From assembly GCF_000247815.1 (NCBI RefSeq), contig NC_021700.1:19432885-19496884 (forward strand): a stretch of 64,000 bases of DNA. The letters are read 5' to 3'. Origin of the DNA: Ficedula albicollis. Its lineage: Eukaryota > Chordata > Aves > Passeriformes > Muscicapidae. Numbering within the stretch: the first letter of the stretch is position 1; the number at the start of each line of letters is the position of its first letter. The translations under genes were made by a program, and so were the position numbers. The notes beneath the pieces were generated by a model. It searched no databases. It saw nothing but the letters and a program-made list of their open reading frames with translations, and was not told where the DNA came from. Shown here in pieces: positions 1 through 13,700 of this stretch.

Positions 1-569
1 AGCCATCTTTCATTATTTCTTTTGCACAGAAGAATTACTAGACTGCTGATCATTCTGTATTGCATTTTTTGGGAACAACAGAGTATCTCTTCCCATGGGT
101 TATCCTACACATTAGTATCTCCACAGCCATGCACATGAAAAAGCAATTCAATCAGAATATTTGAATAAAGGGCCTTAGTGTTATTTCTGTGAGAAGAAGT
201 CAAGAAATTATTGAAATGACCACAATTTAGATTTTCAGATTTGGTTTTGTCAATGGGAGTAGCTGTCGTCATCCAAAATAAACTTAAGAAGTTATTCAGA
301 GCAACAGATGCTTTTTCAAAGGAGAGATTTGTGTTTAAATAAAAATTCCCCACAATGTCAATTAACAGGACATTAGGTACATTTTCCTATAACTTTTAAT
401 TTTAATTAAATTCAAATCATATTGTTATCTGGTGTTTTCAGGTCTCAGCTAATTGTTTCATTTGCTGTATGCACACATGCTGTGCCATATCCACTAAGTG
501 GAAATCTATTATAAAAAAAGGTTAGTGATTAACAACTTCCCCTCTCTTTGTAATTAAATATCTTGATAG
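1..569. other. AT-rich non-coding flank or intron
   Basis: No convincing coding signal. If the open frame that follows is a real terminal exon, this is its upstream intron. The last 60 bases hold a possible branch point (TTAAC near 527), a C/T-rich stretch (about 536-549) and an AG at 568-569. Confidence 0.4.
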
Positions 570-889
570 GAAGCGTCCATATGGAAATAACAGAGGCAAA
601 TAAAAGACTCTATGTTCCTGAAGATCAAGGGCTGCACACTTCTATAAATTTCATATACGAAAAGGCTGGAACAAGGCCAGACATTTTAATGGTCAAAAAT
701 GGGTGGATGTACAAATACGTTTCTGCCAGACACCACGTTTCACCACAAGTGCCTGGGACATCACAGATCTCACCATCTGTTTACATGGATGAGCCACAGA
801 TGTTCAAATCTCCATATGAGCTGAGTCCAGAAGCTGCATACAGTATTCAGATTCTGAAAAGTGCAGACATTACAAAACTCAGCCCTTGA
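570..889 (+). CDS. Unrecognised protein, probable C-terminal exon (partial)
   Basis: An open frame of about 105 codons ends at TGA 887-889. I do not recognise the protein. Its composition is protein-like: no low complexity, balanced charge, and Trp, Tyr, Pro and Met spread along it. Readable stretches include YVPEDQGLHTSINFIYEKAG and ILMVKNGWMYKYVSARHHVS, with a Ser/Pro/Tyr-rich tail ending in KLSP. No signal peptide or membrane segment is visible. The frame lacks a good in-frame ATG with upstream context, so it is best read as the last exon, with acceptor AG at 568-569 and two bases completing a split codon (first full codon at 572). The acceptor's pyrimidine tract is interrupted, which weakens the call. 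By position it lies beyond the 3' end of DEPDC1B on the opposite strand. In human that interval holds the non-coding gene PART1 next to PDE4D; a relation is only speculation. It could also be a chance frame. Confidence 0.42.
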
Positions 890-3800
890 TTTAATTTTTT
901 AGAGGTTTTTCAAGTATAATTCGCACTTTATAGATTTTTTTTTTTGTAAAAGTGATGTTTTGTGCACATAAATATTTAATCATCACTCTAATTTCATATC
1001 AATGTATGTGTGTACTGAGTGTAAAGAAAGTAGAAAATACATTCTCATACAGATATATCTTCTTTTCTATATCAATTTACTCATGAAGCCAGAAAGAAAA
1101 GATGGAAGGATAGGAATCAGTGCAGACTCCTTAGCTATAAATTAATGAAACCACAAACCTTGACAACAATACCCAGAGCTCAAAGAGTTTAGGGAGAAGA
1201 TTCCTATACAATAAGAAAAGGAATAGACAGACTACATTTGAATATCTTAACTGTTAGACATCAATTTTAAAGAAAAATTTAGATTTTTTTTTATGCAGAT
1301 TGAATGAAATTCTATATTCAAGGTTTAAAAACAGCAAGCAAAATCAGGATCCAAAAATTCAAATTTTAATTGTGCATCTAAGTTGTTGTACATGTACAAC
1401 CACACACTAACTCTGGTTTGGGGGTAAATCATTGTAAATTATCACAGGTAGTACTTTAAATACCATAAAAAGAAATATATTGAGGAATTTAATGTTAAAA
1501 AAGATCCTATGTGTTCAAATTTCTAAGATAAAATGAAACACTGTTATTTTTAATTGATTTGCAAAATGTCGTACCTTAGGGGAAATACAGTTATTACCAA
1601 ATACTGATTGAGTCACATATTGAAATTCTTCATAGCAAGATCAGATGTACTGCTTTCCCCTACTGTGTCAGACATTTATGTACTGCAGACAAATGCAATT
1701 TTTCTTAACTAACCAGAAAAGATTTGGGAGAACTGCTCAGGATAACTACAACCGCAGACAAACATAGATTTGATTAATCACACTTCACAGCATGCACATC
1801 CCTTATGTTCTCAAAATTCTGATTTACCAGGGAAACGGAGTATAAAACAGCTTTCAGGCTTTGTCAGCTCAGTTTATACAGCAGAGTCCCTTTATACCAT
1901 CTCTATCCTTTTCTGCCACAGGCCACAAAACCACCTTCCACCTTCTTCCACTTCAATTCCTATCTTACCCTCAGACCACATCCAAACACACATCAAATAC
2001 AATTTTTGTCATCCACATTTTAATAAAAATTTTATACACAGCTAATTTCATACAGATAATACACAAAAAGCTGCTTTTCTCCCTTTAGCTTTTCAAATCC
2101 ATTACTGAACTAAAATAATTTCATTTTTAGTTTGGCAAACTACAAAATACATATTTACAATCCTTATGACCATAAAAATTCAAAAATATTTTGTTCTGCT
2201 TTTTCAGAGTTGTAGATATAAGTGAGATTGTATTTAGAATATGATGCATCAAGAAAGCTAACAGACTGCCTACAGGCTGAAATTCAGATTCCAGGTTACA
2301 GCAAGGTTGAGCTTTGCTAGCTCTCCAAATCATCATGACAGGTAAAACTTGCTAGCAAATTATTTAATGCAGAAGACACCATCATTTCTCATGCAGAGAA
2401 CAGTAAGTTCCAGCGAGCCCTGAGTGAACAGCATGTTCTCTGCACACCAGCCAGGAGCTATGCTACTTGGGCAGAATGTTTGTGTTACTGCCTGAAAATG
2501 TAAATACATCTGTATTCTACTTTGGGTAACAATACTTTCATTCAAGCAGAGCAAGTAGGGGCACAGGAACAGAGAATTACTTTTTCAGATGCAGAAAACT
2601 CGAATCTTGACACAATAAAACCAAAGCTATTCTGTCCTCGATCCTGAGAACACAAATATCTGCAAATAGTAAGGCTTTTCCATATCTATACAAATGTAAA
2701 TGCACACCTACTATGAACATCCACATATTCATCTTTGATGTATATTTTATAATCAGCAAGTTCACTGCATAACTATCACACAGAAAGTGACTACAAAGAC
2801 AAATTACAGGAGCAAGCCAGTAACTGGTTTGTTAATGTGATTTAAGACTATTTCTTCTTCTCTCTAGGCCAAATTGCATCACATTCTTTATTTAATACTC
2901 TAATCAACACTTTTAAGATACTTTTAAGGTGCTGGTTGGAACAGCTAATTTTCTTTTCAATATTCCCTGTTATTCCCTTTGGTTTCTTCCAAATGTGATA
3001 GGAATTTACTTGTTTTTCCTTCTAGTCATCCTTCTTTCCTCTCTCTCTCTGTCCTCCTCACTCCACACTTTTCAGTCCGCTGGATGATCTACCAGAACAT
3101 GCAGACATCAAAGATGTATGTTCATGTTGTTTTAAAAGGATACAAGGAATTATTGTGCTGACATGGTTACACTTTCTTGCTTGTTTCCAAGACCATTCAA
3201 ATGCTTAATGATCATGCAGGAAGAGGGCAAAATATTTTCCAGAAGGAAAACAAAGAAAAATGCATTTTTTTAAAAAATCTTAACCTATTTATTTATTTTT
3301 CAAGCTCTGCAATAATCTTTATAGAGTCCATAGTTAATTTAGAAATACTAAGAGACCACTGAGAAAAGAAAAAGTTCAGTATACATTTGGCTAAGCAAAA
3401 TTCTTTATCTTTTCTTGTGAATGCAAAATTTCTAGTTATAAGTTCTATAATGTTTTGTATGACAGATTACAGTATAGAGCCATGACAATACAGTCACATA
3501 AATACATTTTTCTTTGAACAAAAAGTATTAAACATCTGTAAAATTGAGGCATGCAGAAATATTTGTTTCAAAGACAAGCAGTGCCATACACAAAGTCACT
3601 TAATATTTTCAAACAAAATAGCTATAGCAATAGCAACAGAAGGCCCTCTCTGATCCTCTACTAACTTTGACCAGTGCTTAATTCCCAAGACTGCCATGAA
3701 TTACTGAACATGGGCTAATTGTTGCTGACATGGACACCTGCACCCACACTGAAAACACCAGATCTTCAAGGTTAAGGGGGGGTTTCTTTATTTTTACAAG

Positions 3801-6800
3801 TTCTTTCAAAGTATTTAAAGTACTCCTTCATATCAACCTTAAATTTCAGGAATTTTACTTGCTTCAGCCAAACACCAGTACAAACAACAAAGACAGAAGG
3901 GCACAAGTTAGGTACTATGTAAAAGCTGCAACTTCTGCTGTCTTCCTTTTGAAGTTAAGCTCCCTTGCATTTATAAAGAGCCTCTGGCATGTTTTAAACA
4001 AGACTGCAAATCTGAGACTCTTGAGAAAACCTTTTAAAGAGTTCTAAAATTCTAGATATTCAGCCTTCTTGAAGTAGATGTAAAATATTGCAAGAATTAC
4101 TTAACCTAAGAGAAGACAAAAAGTTTCTTTTTAAGTAGCATCAGAGGCCCTGAGCTATGAATTATGGGAGCCTCTAGACAAGAAGCATTAAAATGTTCAG
4201 TGCAAGCTAATTCTGGCCTAATTAGCTTTGGCACAATGCACCTATACTTCTTCTTGGATCAAGCAGGTGTCCTAATGTGGGCCTTCACTGCCTCAGGCCC
4301 TTGCTACAGATATATATAATACAACATCACATTGCAAATAGATTCCAGAATTTCATTCCTTCTTTAGCTGTCGACCTGCTCTGACTTGCCCAAGGTTATG
4401 TTTAAGTTGTGCACATACCCATCCTGTGCCTACCACCCTGTTTAGTTTATAATCTCATAAGGGCAAGTACTTCCTTTCACTACTTGTTTGAACAGCATCC
4501 AGCACAACAGGACTTTGATCCAGCCTGAAGGCACTGCTTATGATATGTTAGATTCCAAATATCACCAATAGAATTCTGTCTCAGTTTCACCTGGAAACAT
4601 GGTATTAACAGAATTGTTAGCAATCCATGTGCTTGGATATAGCACATTGCTTGCCTTAGAATCACAGCAAACATAGTATCATAAGAAACTCACTTAAACT
4701 TGCAAGTTTTCTTCCAGAGTCCCTCTTTTTTGTTGAGCACAGAAGTAAAGTAGCAATGTTCAGATCTAAATAACCTGACTATAAAAAAAATTATCCTGGT
4801 CGAAGTATCTTCCATTTAGATGAGACATGACAAGTCATGTGGCTGTTCAGACAAAAATACCACATTCTCCAGGTTTAATGCCTCACCAGCTTAATTCCTT
4901 GTGCTTCATATACGTCAGAGGAGCTCTGATGAAATCAGGTTACATGTCTAAGAGAACTTTGGATTCTTATTTCTTATTCCATAAATATCATAGGAATTAA
5001 TAATTTATAATTTAGTTAATTATCTCATTTAATACCTATAATCTCAGTCAAACTGACTTCACTGTGATTTAGGTTTAATATTACCAAAAAGAATAGCATA
5101 TCTACTTGCTTTATCTGACCATTATAGTAAAGTTAGCAAAAGTTACTTCAAATATTATCTGTGCAAGCAAACCCCTTGTTGAACTTCACAAAGCAATTTA
5201 GAGGAGCTAAGCTCTTCACTTTGCTGATCCACATCTAACAAAATTACTTAAGACAGAATCACCATAGTGTTCACTTTCAGTTTGTGATGGTTTCTTCAAT
5301 CTTACAAGCATCTGGGCATTACAATGCAAGACATGCAAGCAGCAATATTGCTAAAATTACATTTCTGTTTTCTATTTCAGGGTCGAAAAATAATTTCTTT
5401 GCTACCAAAAAAAGATATCTAGAGAAGTTTTACAAGGTCATTTTATATACCCAGAAGCAAAAATATATATTAGAAAGAGCAAGGCAGCTCTCTGAAAAAT
5501 ATTTACTATTTAAAATTATTTAGTCATACAGTTCCATCTGAAAAGCTAAGACGTCAGAAATGAAAACTAATAAGAAGGAGCATAGGCTTATATCTTGCTA
5601 GTAGAATGTCTGTGCTTCTTGATATAACCCAAGCTGTTTAGCAGCAAACACTAGTTTTATTACACCACACAGCAAAAGAATATTTCCAGTGGAAAAAAAA
5701 AAACAACCTGGAAAGTTCTTTGCATGGGCATGCGTTTATAGCAATGAATGTGATCTTACAGCATTTATGAAAGAAGTGTAGAGTGTTTCCCTAGTAGCCT
5801 TCTAATTTCTGATTTCAATCTGTTGCTCTATTGTTTTAAACCTGAGCTGTGCAGAGGTAACACTTGACAATCTCAGGAAACCAACAAGGGAGTCACTGTG
5901 ATAACTCCATCTGATTAAACCACAGATCCTGTACAGCGTTTCCCACAGGTTTCTGGTTCACTGTGGGTAGAATTTTCTTTTAAAAGTCTGAACTCCAACA
6001 TGCTGTCATTTTGCTTGCCACAAAAAATATCTCTAGAAGTTAATGAAAAAACACAGCACTTAAAAAGAGGGGAGGGGGGTAGGGGACGAGACAGGGAGGG
6101 TGTTAAGCCTTGCAATTGTTTAGCACTGTTGTTAAACTAGTTGTTAACACTATCCTGCCTTTTACTGATGTCTATTCTTATTTAGAGGAGATGCAAGGGG
6201 GGAGTATGAAAGGAGTGGGGATTCTTTATCATTTTACAAGCACAGAACTGTGCATTTCTTCATTAGTTCTATCACAATTGCTAGTATACAGTACACTCGA
6301 AAATGTGAGGCATGCCACATGTCTTAATTAGGAACAAATGAGGTGTAATGTAATGCCCCTATATTTTATTACAGAAGAACAAAAGCTATGGGGCCAGTCT
6401 ATTTCAGACGTGCATGAACCCCAAATGTACTGATAGCATGTAACATCATAAAGCTGCTTTAAACCTAGCAAGAGAAGAACTACAAAGTTTACTTACCTGA
6501 TCTTAAACAGCAGAGAATCTCAAATGTCAGCTGCCAGTGAACTACTTCCTAAACACAAGCATTCTTGTTTACAGTATGTAATTAACAGAGTAGAAAAAGT
6601 CAAAATTACTCACAGAGTCCTGGCGATGCAATAGCAAACTATCTAAGACAGGAAATTCCAGTGCAATATTATAAAACAAATAGAAATGAACATGCATAAA
6701 GTCAGGAACTGACAGGCCTCTGGATTACTGCAACTGTAGGAATCATGCTCATGCATGCTGGGCTATAATTTATGAAACGGAGCCCAGGAAACAACCAATC

Positions 6801-7592
6801 ACTCAGCTTCTCCTAACAAGTCCAACTGGCTATGAAAAGCTGGAAGTGCTGCACAGAACAATGAAGAGAAGCTATCCCACATATTAATCTGCTTATCTAG
6901 GATTGCCTTCTGTGTAGAGAGAGGGAAGCATGTAAAATGGAGAGGGGGAAAAAAGAAAAATCACAGTTTCAGTGTTAAAAGAACAGAATAAATTCCAGTG
7001 AACATGAAAATCCTCCTTTGCACTCAGATGGCTAGCACTGTAGTCAAGCATTAGTAGCATCTGCTAAAACATTTCAGAAGACCACCATCTTCCTGAGCAG
7101 TGATTATTTTTTATAATACTGGCAGAAAGCTGTAAAAACTGGATTTATATTTCCTATGCAATCGTTTCATTGTTCTGCTGCTGTTAATTTCATGTTACTT
7201 CTAAATGTGAAACATCCTTCCATAAAATCTGATTAGAGTAAGATTATTTTTTTTACAGATGGCAGGTGGCTTCAGTGCATTAACGAGCCATCCTTCCTGG
7301 AAAGCCATCTGCATGGTCCTGGGATTTAAGATTTAAAAGACCATCATTTACAAGAAAGAGGCACAATAGAATGTGTCTTCAATTAATAAGCAAGAAAAAA
7401 AATTTAAACAATATGAACAGACCAGAAATATTCGACATATTAGAGTGTATGGAGCCAAAGTTTTTCTTCCTGGGAAATTCCGTGATTTAAAAACCCAGGT
7501 TTGACAAATTTGAAACTAACATTATTTAGACTTTTTCTGGTAAATAACCTTAATGAAGTGCTTTAGATTAAGAGAAAGTAATTTTTAAAAAT
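890..7592. other. Intergenic, no gene recognised
   Basis: AT-rich sequence with only short, composition-driven open frames. If the exon at 570-889 is real, its 3' UTR starts here; the first AATAAA noted is at 2022-2027, about 1.1 kb after the stop. No recognisable transposon was seen. Confidence 0.5.
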
Positions 7593-7707
7593 AAATCTTA
7601 AATCTTAAATCTTAAATCTTAAATCTTAAATCTTAAATCTTAAATCTTAAATCGTAAATCTTAAATAGTAAATAGTAAATAGTAAATAGTAAATAATAGT
7701 AAATAAA
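7593..7707. repeat. Heptamer microsatellite, AAATCTT then AAATAGT
   Basis: Eight perfect AAATCTT heptamers run from 7593 to 7648. They are followed by one AAATCGT, one AAATCTT, then four AAATAGT (7663-7690) and a slipped tail. Both blocks keep the 7-bp period in phase, so the second motif looks like a mutated, re-amplified version of the first. Confidence 0.95.
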
Positions 7708-10264
7708 CATTGAGATTTTTATTATTATAGTTTATTTTATAAAGTGGTGTAAAATAAAATGTATGCTTTCATCTAATGAAAAATACAGAGATATCTGTCA
7801 AGATAAAAATTTGGACCTTACTTAATTATCTTTCTATAATACTGAATTCTCTGTGTTGATAAAAATTCTACTACTAAAAAAAGTAAGAAATTATCCTTAA
7901 TACATAAAAAGCTACAGTTGTTGGAATGAGCTCTTGGCCTGTTTATGCAGAAATCATAGTGATACTCAATGAAAACACAGATAACCTGGCTGAGTTAACA
8001 TGAATTTGACAATAATGGAAATCATGTAGGTTTGGTTTGTCAATCTTTAAATCCTTTTTAGATAGAGTTATTCTTCATATTCCTTTCTTTTTCATCTTCC
8101 GCTTGCAATACATGTCATAATAATTTCTGAAATCTCCTGGGCAAAATGCGTTTCATAAAACAGACTTCTGCATTTGCTGCCATGGTACCATATTTGACAG
8201 ATTCTACAGATATTTTGCAGTTTTAGATTCTTTCCCAGAAGACCCCTGGTAGCTGCAGATGACTGTCTGAACCACTTTGTCCTGCTGGGCACCATAATTT
8301 GAATTAGAGACACAAAAGCCTTTAATCTCATGAATCACATCTTTTTGCATACCTAGGCAGGCTCCTCCTCAGGTTTACAATCTACTCTAGTAATCATGAA
8401 GTTTTTCAGCATTGCATCCTTTTAAATGTGTCAAAAAACGTATTTTAAAAGCCACACTCAAAAGATGAAAATTTACAATGTAAAAAGAAAAGAAAAGCAA
8501 CATGCTGAAAGTGAAAAATTTGTAACAGACACTGAAAGTGCTATTGTCTTATTTCTATTAATTAGAAAAAATTCTCAATGTTCCATAGATTCTTGAGCAA
8601 CAAATCAAAGGAATAACTTTGTTCCGAGATTCTACAATTCCACCAGGACGGAGCAGCCACCTCCAAAGAACAGCATTTGTAAACCAGAGGCCAAGCTGAA
8701 TTGATTGCATATAAATAATAATTTTTTTTTAAAAATTGAGGCATAATATTATAGAATTTGAAAATATTCTAGTCACATCTATGGGATGCATATAAAATCT
8801 TCAGCAATCTATATTCATTGGCAACCTTTCCACCAGCCCATATTCTATCTGACAAAAAAAGTGGTTCCACAGATTTGGAACTTAGTTACCATTGCAAGTC
8901 ATGTCTCTGATCTGAAAAAGAAAACTCTATAATTTTTAATTTCAGTTCCCTGCTTTCCAAAACCAAGGAAAACAAAGCAAGTACCAGCTGGATTCTTTCT
9001 GTGATACTGAGGAATAACCTCCTCCAAAGAAAAGCATTTGCTAATGAAAGAGGTAAGTGAATATATACACACACAAGCTAAAGTGCTTTTTCTCAGATTC
9101 AAGTAGTGGTCTGTCTTTCCCCCCAAAACAGGCTTCAGAGCTGTCTCCTCTATCCCACTGACTTTATGAAAGGCTTTGGTTAGGAGGGGGAATGCCTGCC
9201 CCATATCCTTGTCTAAAACGTCGTTTTTACACCTTTTGCTTCTTTTAATAACTTTCCCAAATAAAATGCGAGTGTGTTACCTCTAAGTCTTCCAACAAAG
9301 AAATGTACCACAACTCTCAGATATATCTTCAAACAGTGGCATTCTCTCGTTTTGTTTCCCAAGATCACAAAGAGCATTAACTCCTACCATTTCCACCAAT
9401 GCAGGATTTTACATGTAACCTGACACCCACATTCAGTGTTTTGAAAACAAAATCCACCAAGTACCACAAGAAATTGGTACATTCCCTTATTTGCTCTATG
9501 ACTGTGGACTGTATCACATTGCCAGTTTACTGTAGTTCAATTTAAAATCAAATAACTTAACTGAAATAATATCTGCACTTGAGAAAAGTCTTCACTGAAT
9601 AACTGGATTGTCTGAGATAAAGTAATACAGTTAATCCTTCAGTACTTAAGATAACATATCCTTTTTTCTATCTTGTTAAATTATTCATCTCCATAATAGG
9701 AGTTTTCTGCATGTAATTCATTCTTTCTGTACTTGGCTGCCTTTCAGAAGTCTCTGATTTATTGTGCTTCTGAGTCTGCCACACTGATATCAACTTCACA
9801 TCAACTAATAAAATCAGCACCCTTAAAAGTAATGCATTCCTCTGCCAGATACAGTTTTTTTAAATGGTTCATCCACAAATTATTTTATTTGCCAGTGTTT
9901 TAAATTTTATGTTAGCTGAAAACATTTTTAAACGCTACAGCATACAGCTTAAAAGAAAGACGTCAAGCAGGAACTTCAGCACTTATCTGCCTGGAGGTTA
10001 ATCTTTCTGGCAAACAGAAGGGGAATCCCATTTTCATACATTAGAGTGTCTGGGCATAGTAGACTGATTTGGCTAGAAGAGGCAAGCACAGCCTAGATAT
10101 GAGTGAGGCAGCTTGGTAGCTACAGCTGTCTTTATGGAAAAATGGTAATGGGAGGCACTTCATTCCTCATCTCTCCTTAGCCAGCTTGGGACCTGTAGAA
10201 AAAGGGCTACTTTTGTGAGTGGCAATTAGGCTGTCCAAAAGAAGAGTATACAATCAAGTTAACA
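7708..10264. other. Intergenic, nothing recognised
   Basis: Unique AT-rich sequence. Open frames on the minus strand near 8.1-9.2 kb are short and show no family resemblance or splice-bounded structure. Confidence 0.5.
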
Positions 10265-10791
10265 TGCTGGTTTTGACTGGGTTTAATTTTCTCCATAATA
10301 GCTCGCATGTGTTTATATGTGGGATTTTCGCTGGAAACAGTGTTGATAACACAGACATAAATCACCTGTTGCTGAGCAGGGCCCGCACAGCATCAAAAAT
10401 GTTTCTGCTACTCACTCACCTCACCAGCCAGGAGGCTGGGGGGCACAAGGAGTTAAAGGAGGGACACAGCTGGGAAGGCAGGCCTCCACTGATCCACAGG
10501 ATATCCCATTCCTTATGGCATTGTGCTCAGCATATAAAGATGGGTGTGGAAGGAGGAAAGGGGAGGATGATTGGAGTGGTGGTGTTTGCTTTCCCAAATC
10601 ACTGTCAAATGTGATGGGGTCCCACTCTTCTGGAGATGGCTGAATGCGTGCCTGCCCTTGGGAAGTGGCTTTCCCTGTAGCACATTATGTCAATCCATAA
10701 GTTTTTTCACTTTTGCTCTTGTGATTTTTCTCCCCCATCCTAGTAGGAGGTGAATGACCAAACTCAGTTGCCAGCTGCTGTGAAACCGTAG
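10265..10791 (+). mobile_element. Solo LTR of an avian ERVL-type retrovirus
   Basis: About 530 bp that I recognise as a diverged copy of a common avian LTR: a TGGTTTTGACTGGG-like start, an internal GTTGATAACACAG stretch, and GAGGCTGGGGGGCACAAGGA. A promoter-like CATATAAAG lies near 10530, and TTCTGGAGATGGCTGAATGC follows downstream. The end runs TTGCCAGCTGCTGTGAAACC and stops at about 10790. No internal retroviral region flanks it, so it is a solo LTR. I could not see a clear target-site duplication. The open frame across it (10219-10614) is incidental. Confidence 0.7.
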
Positions 10792-13700
10792 CAATTACAT
10801 TTCCATATTTATAAATTTTCTCAACCTAATTTTGACCCCATTGTGGATTTTGCTGCTCATCCCTTAGATTTCACACACCTTTATTCCTGCATCTCCAAAA
10901 GTGTCCTGAGAACAAGGTATTTGCAAGCTTAAACATGTGCAGATTTACTTGTTCTCACAAAATGCATTTATGCTTGCCTTTCCTAGGACTACCTACAATC
11001 CAGGAAGTTCATATGGAAGTAATTGTTACCAGTTTCTCTCTGTGGGCTAACTGTATAAACTACAAAATTCCCCCTTGCAATGCATGCATAAAATATATTG
11101 ACAGATAGACATTTTGTAATCACACCCTTCACTAAAAATGGCAGCAAAATTCTACATGCTAGGGCATATTAATAATTGCAGATATGAACAATGAAAGTAG
11201 ATATCTACAGGCTACAAGAGAAATTGTGACTGTTTATTCACCGATTAATCAGCAGGTATAATCTGCTAGTGAATATTACATGAAAAAGAAGGTTGCTCTG
11301 GTATTATTTGGGAACAAACACTGTCTTCTGAACAAGTTCAGGTATAAGCAAGCATGCAGTAGTTTAACAAACAAGTTGTTCATGTCTCCAGATGCTGATT
11401 CTATTTGAAACAGCAGCAATGCCAACAAACACAAGGTCATAAAATAATTTTGTACTCTTTATGGTAGTATTGTGAAGGAAATCATTTGAACTGCACACAA
11501 GGAAACATGGAAAATATGCAAGGAATGGAACATATGATCCATGAATACACATCCTACGTCAGAAGCAGAAGGACTGCATCCAGCATGTAACTCTATAAAG
11601 ATTTAGTAAGACACTATATAATAGAATGTGAAACTCCTGCTTACAGTAAACAAGAACAGCCTTTAGTTCAGGTTACATTATGTGTCTACAAAAAACAAGC
11701 TGAGGAAACACCACACACATAGAAAATTTTTTTGGAAATAAAAAAATGTAAAAAACAAAAATATAAGTAAGTTCATTTAGGAACCCAAGTATTCATCTGT
11801 CCTACTGCATATGCACATGAAAAACCTCAGCCAGTGCTAAAGTTGCTACTAGATGCACAGTTAACTGGCAAATTCAATATGAAAATAATGGAATCAATTT
11901 TGAGTTCTGCATAAAAGGAGTTGTACAGTTTAGCTGTATTACTAACAAACCTTAAGCCTGCATAAATATATTATACACATGTGCTTGTATTTTGCTTGGA
12001 ATAGAGATACTTTAAGACCTCAAAGTACTTCTAAATCAGATTGGTAAATATTTTTATTTCAGTAGTCCACCAAACAAGTTATTACTGGTTGTGCTAATAG
12101 AACAGTTGCATTAAGTCAGACTGACTAATTCAGTGTCTTAGGTGTGAAAGTGAGCTATATGGGATACTTAGTTGAAGACATGCCCACCATCTCCAAGAAA
12201 CAGAAAAAATGAACAGATAAAAAATAATTTTAAAAAATGGTTTTATTATAAATATCCTTTTAATAAAGCCTAGGTATAGAACTCATTTCACGTACAAAGA
12301 ATGGAAACACACACACCCTATACCACACCTATTAAATAATATAGAAGCATAGAATTTCTCTCAGTTTCACATATGTTGAGGGAGACACAATATTAAGCAA
12401 CTTTTCCCATGACCATTGACTCTGGGATTGAATTCCATCTTCTGACTCAGTCCAGAATTTAAGCCACAAGATGCCCATCTCCATCCCTATGTACTACAGC
12501 AAGCTACAGCTTAAACTACCTATGAGGTCATGAGTGTAAACTGCTTCTGTAGGACTGAGAATCCTACATGTGTAGGATCAGCTGTATGCTTTCAGAGTTT
12601 ATTACCTACATCCCTGAGCAACAATGATGAAATACTCTTAAATCTCATTTGTCTGCTGGACACCAGCCACATTTAGACTAATGAAAGGCTGAAGGCAAGA
12701 GAGATAAGTTCTCATGTAAGGCTGGTACATGAAGGTAGAAAAGTAATAAAATTATTCCAGAAAGAGAAGGAGGTATGGGGACAACATTATAAGTCTCATT
12801 AGCTACAGACAAACAGACTTGTACAGATCCACATGAATCTTGATTGAAGGGACAGACTCACAGAAGACAGATATGTATAAAAAAAATGTTTTCACTAAGA
12901 CATATTTTTTTATTCCACAGAGGTAAAAAATAAAGAGATGGAAGACAAACTCCATAATCCAGAGAACTAATTTTCTCCATAGTAACAAGTAACATCTGGT
13001 CAGAAATGAAGAAACTGTCTCCAGGAGACTAAGAGAGCATGTCTTTAAAAGAATGATAAACCTTATGCTCAGACATATGCCAGATAAGCTAAGAAAGCAG
13101 CTAACTGAAGTTCAGAACATAGCAGACCCAATCTGTTTGCCACCCTGTTGACAAACCTTGTAAATATCCAGCTGGGGAAGCCCTACAAAGCTTCTATTTT
13201 CTTACTCCCAGAAAATTCTGGTTGTACTTGTCTGAATTGACAACCAATATAGGCACTAGAAAGTTTAAAAATGACAGCTGTCATATGCACAAAATTGATG
13301 TATTCAAGTCCAGAACGGAAGGAAGTTTGGAGTCCTTTGAGAAGGGATTGCAACGGTGTTAGAAACTAGCTATAAAACTATAAAACCTGGCTTTTCCAGC
13401 TTCTGAGACTAGATTTCAGAAACTGTAGTATTTTGTGCAGGATTTTCAGAGGAGGCTTTCCTTGATAGGAAGAAAGTGGTTTCTATGTAACTTCTTAAGT
13501 TTATACTCAGAAAAAAAACACTGTACATTACACCACTGCCACTCTAAAGCTTACATGATGGTTAGGGAGATCTGGTACTTACTGTTCAACACAGCAGAGT
13601 AAGCACAGAAACACAGTTACCATTTAAAGATGTTACTGACAATACCAGGAACTTGGTAGCCTGTTGGCATGGATGGATCACTGAGGCTAAGCACTGGCAC

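Noticed and set aside
10219..10614. 131-codon + frame
   Set aside because: Mostly LTR sequence, including its TATA-like promoter region.
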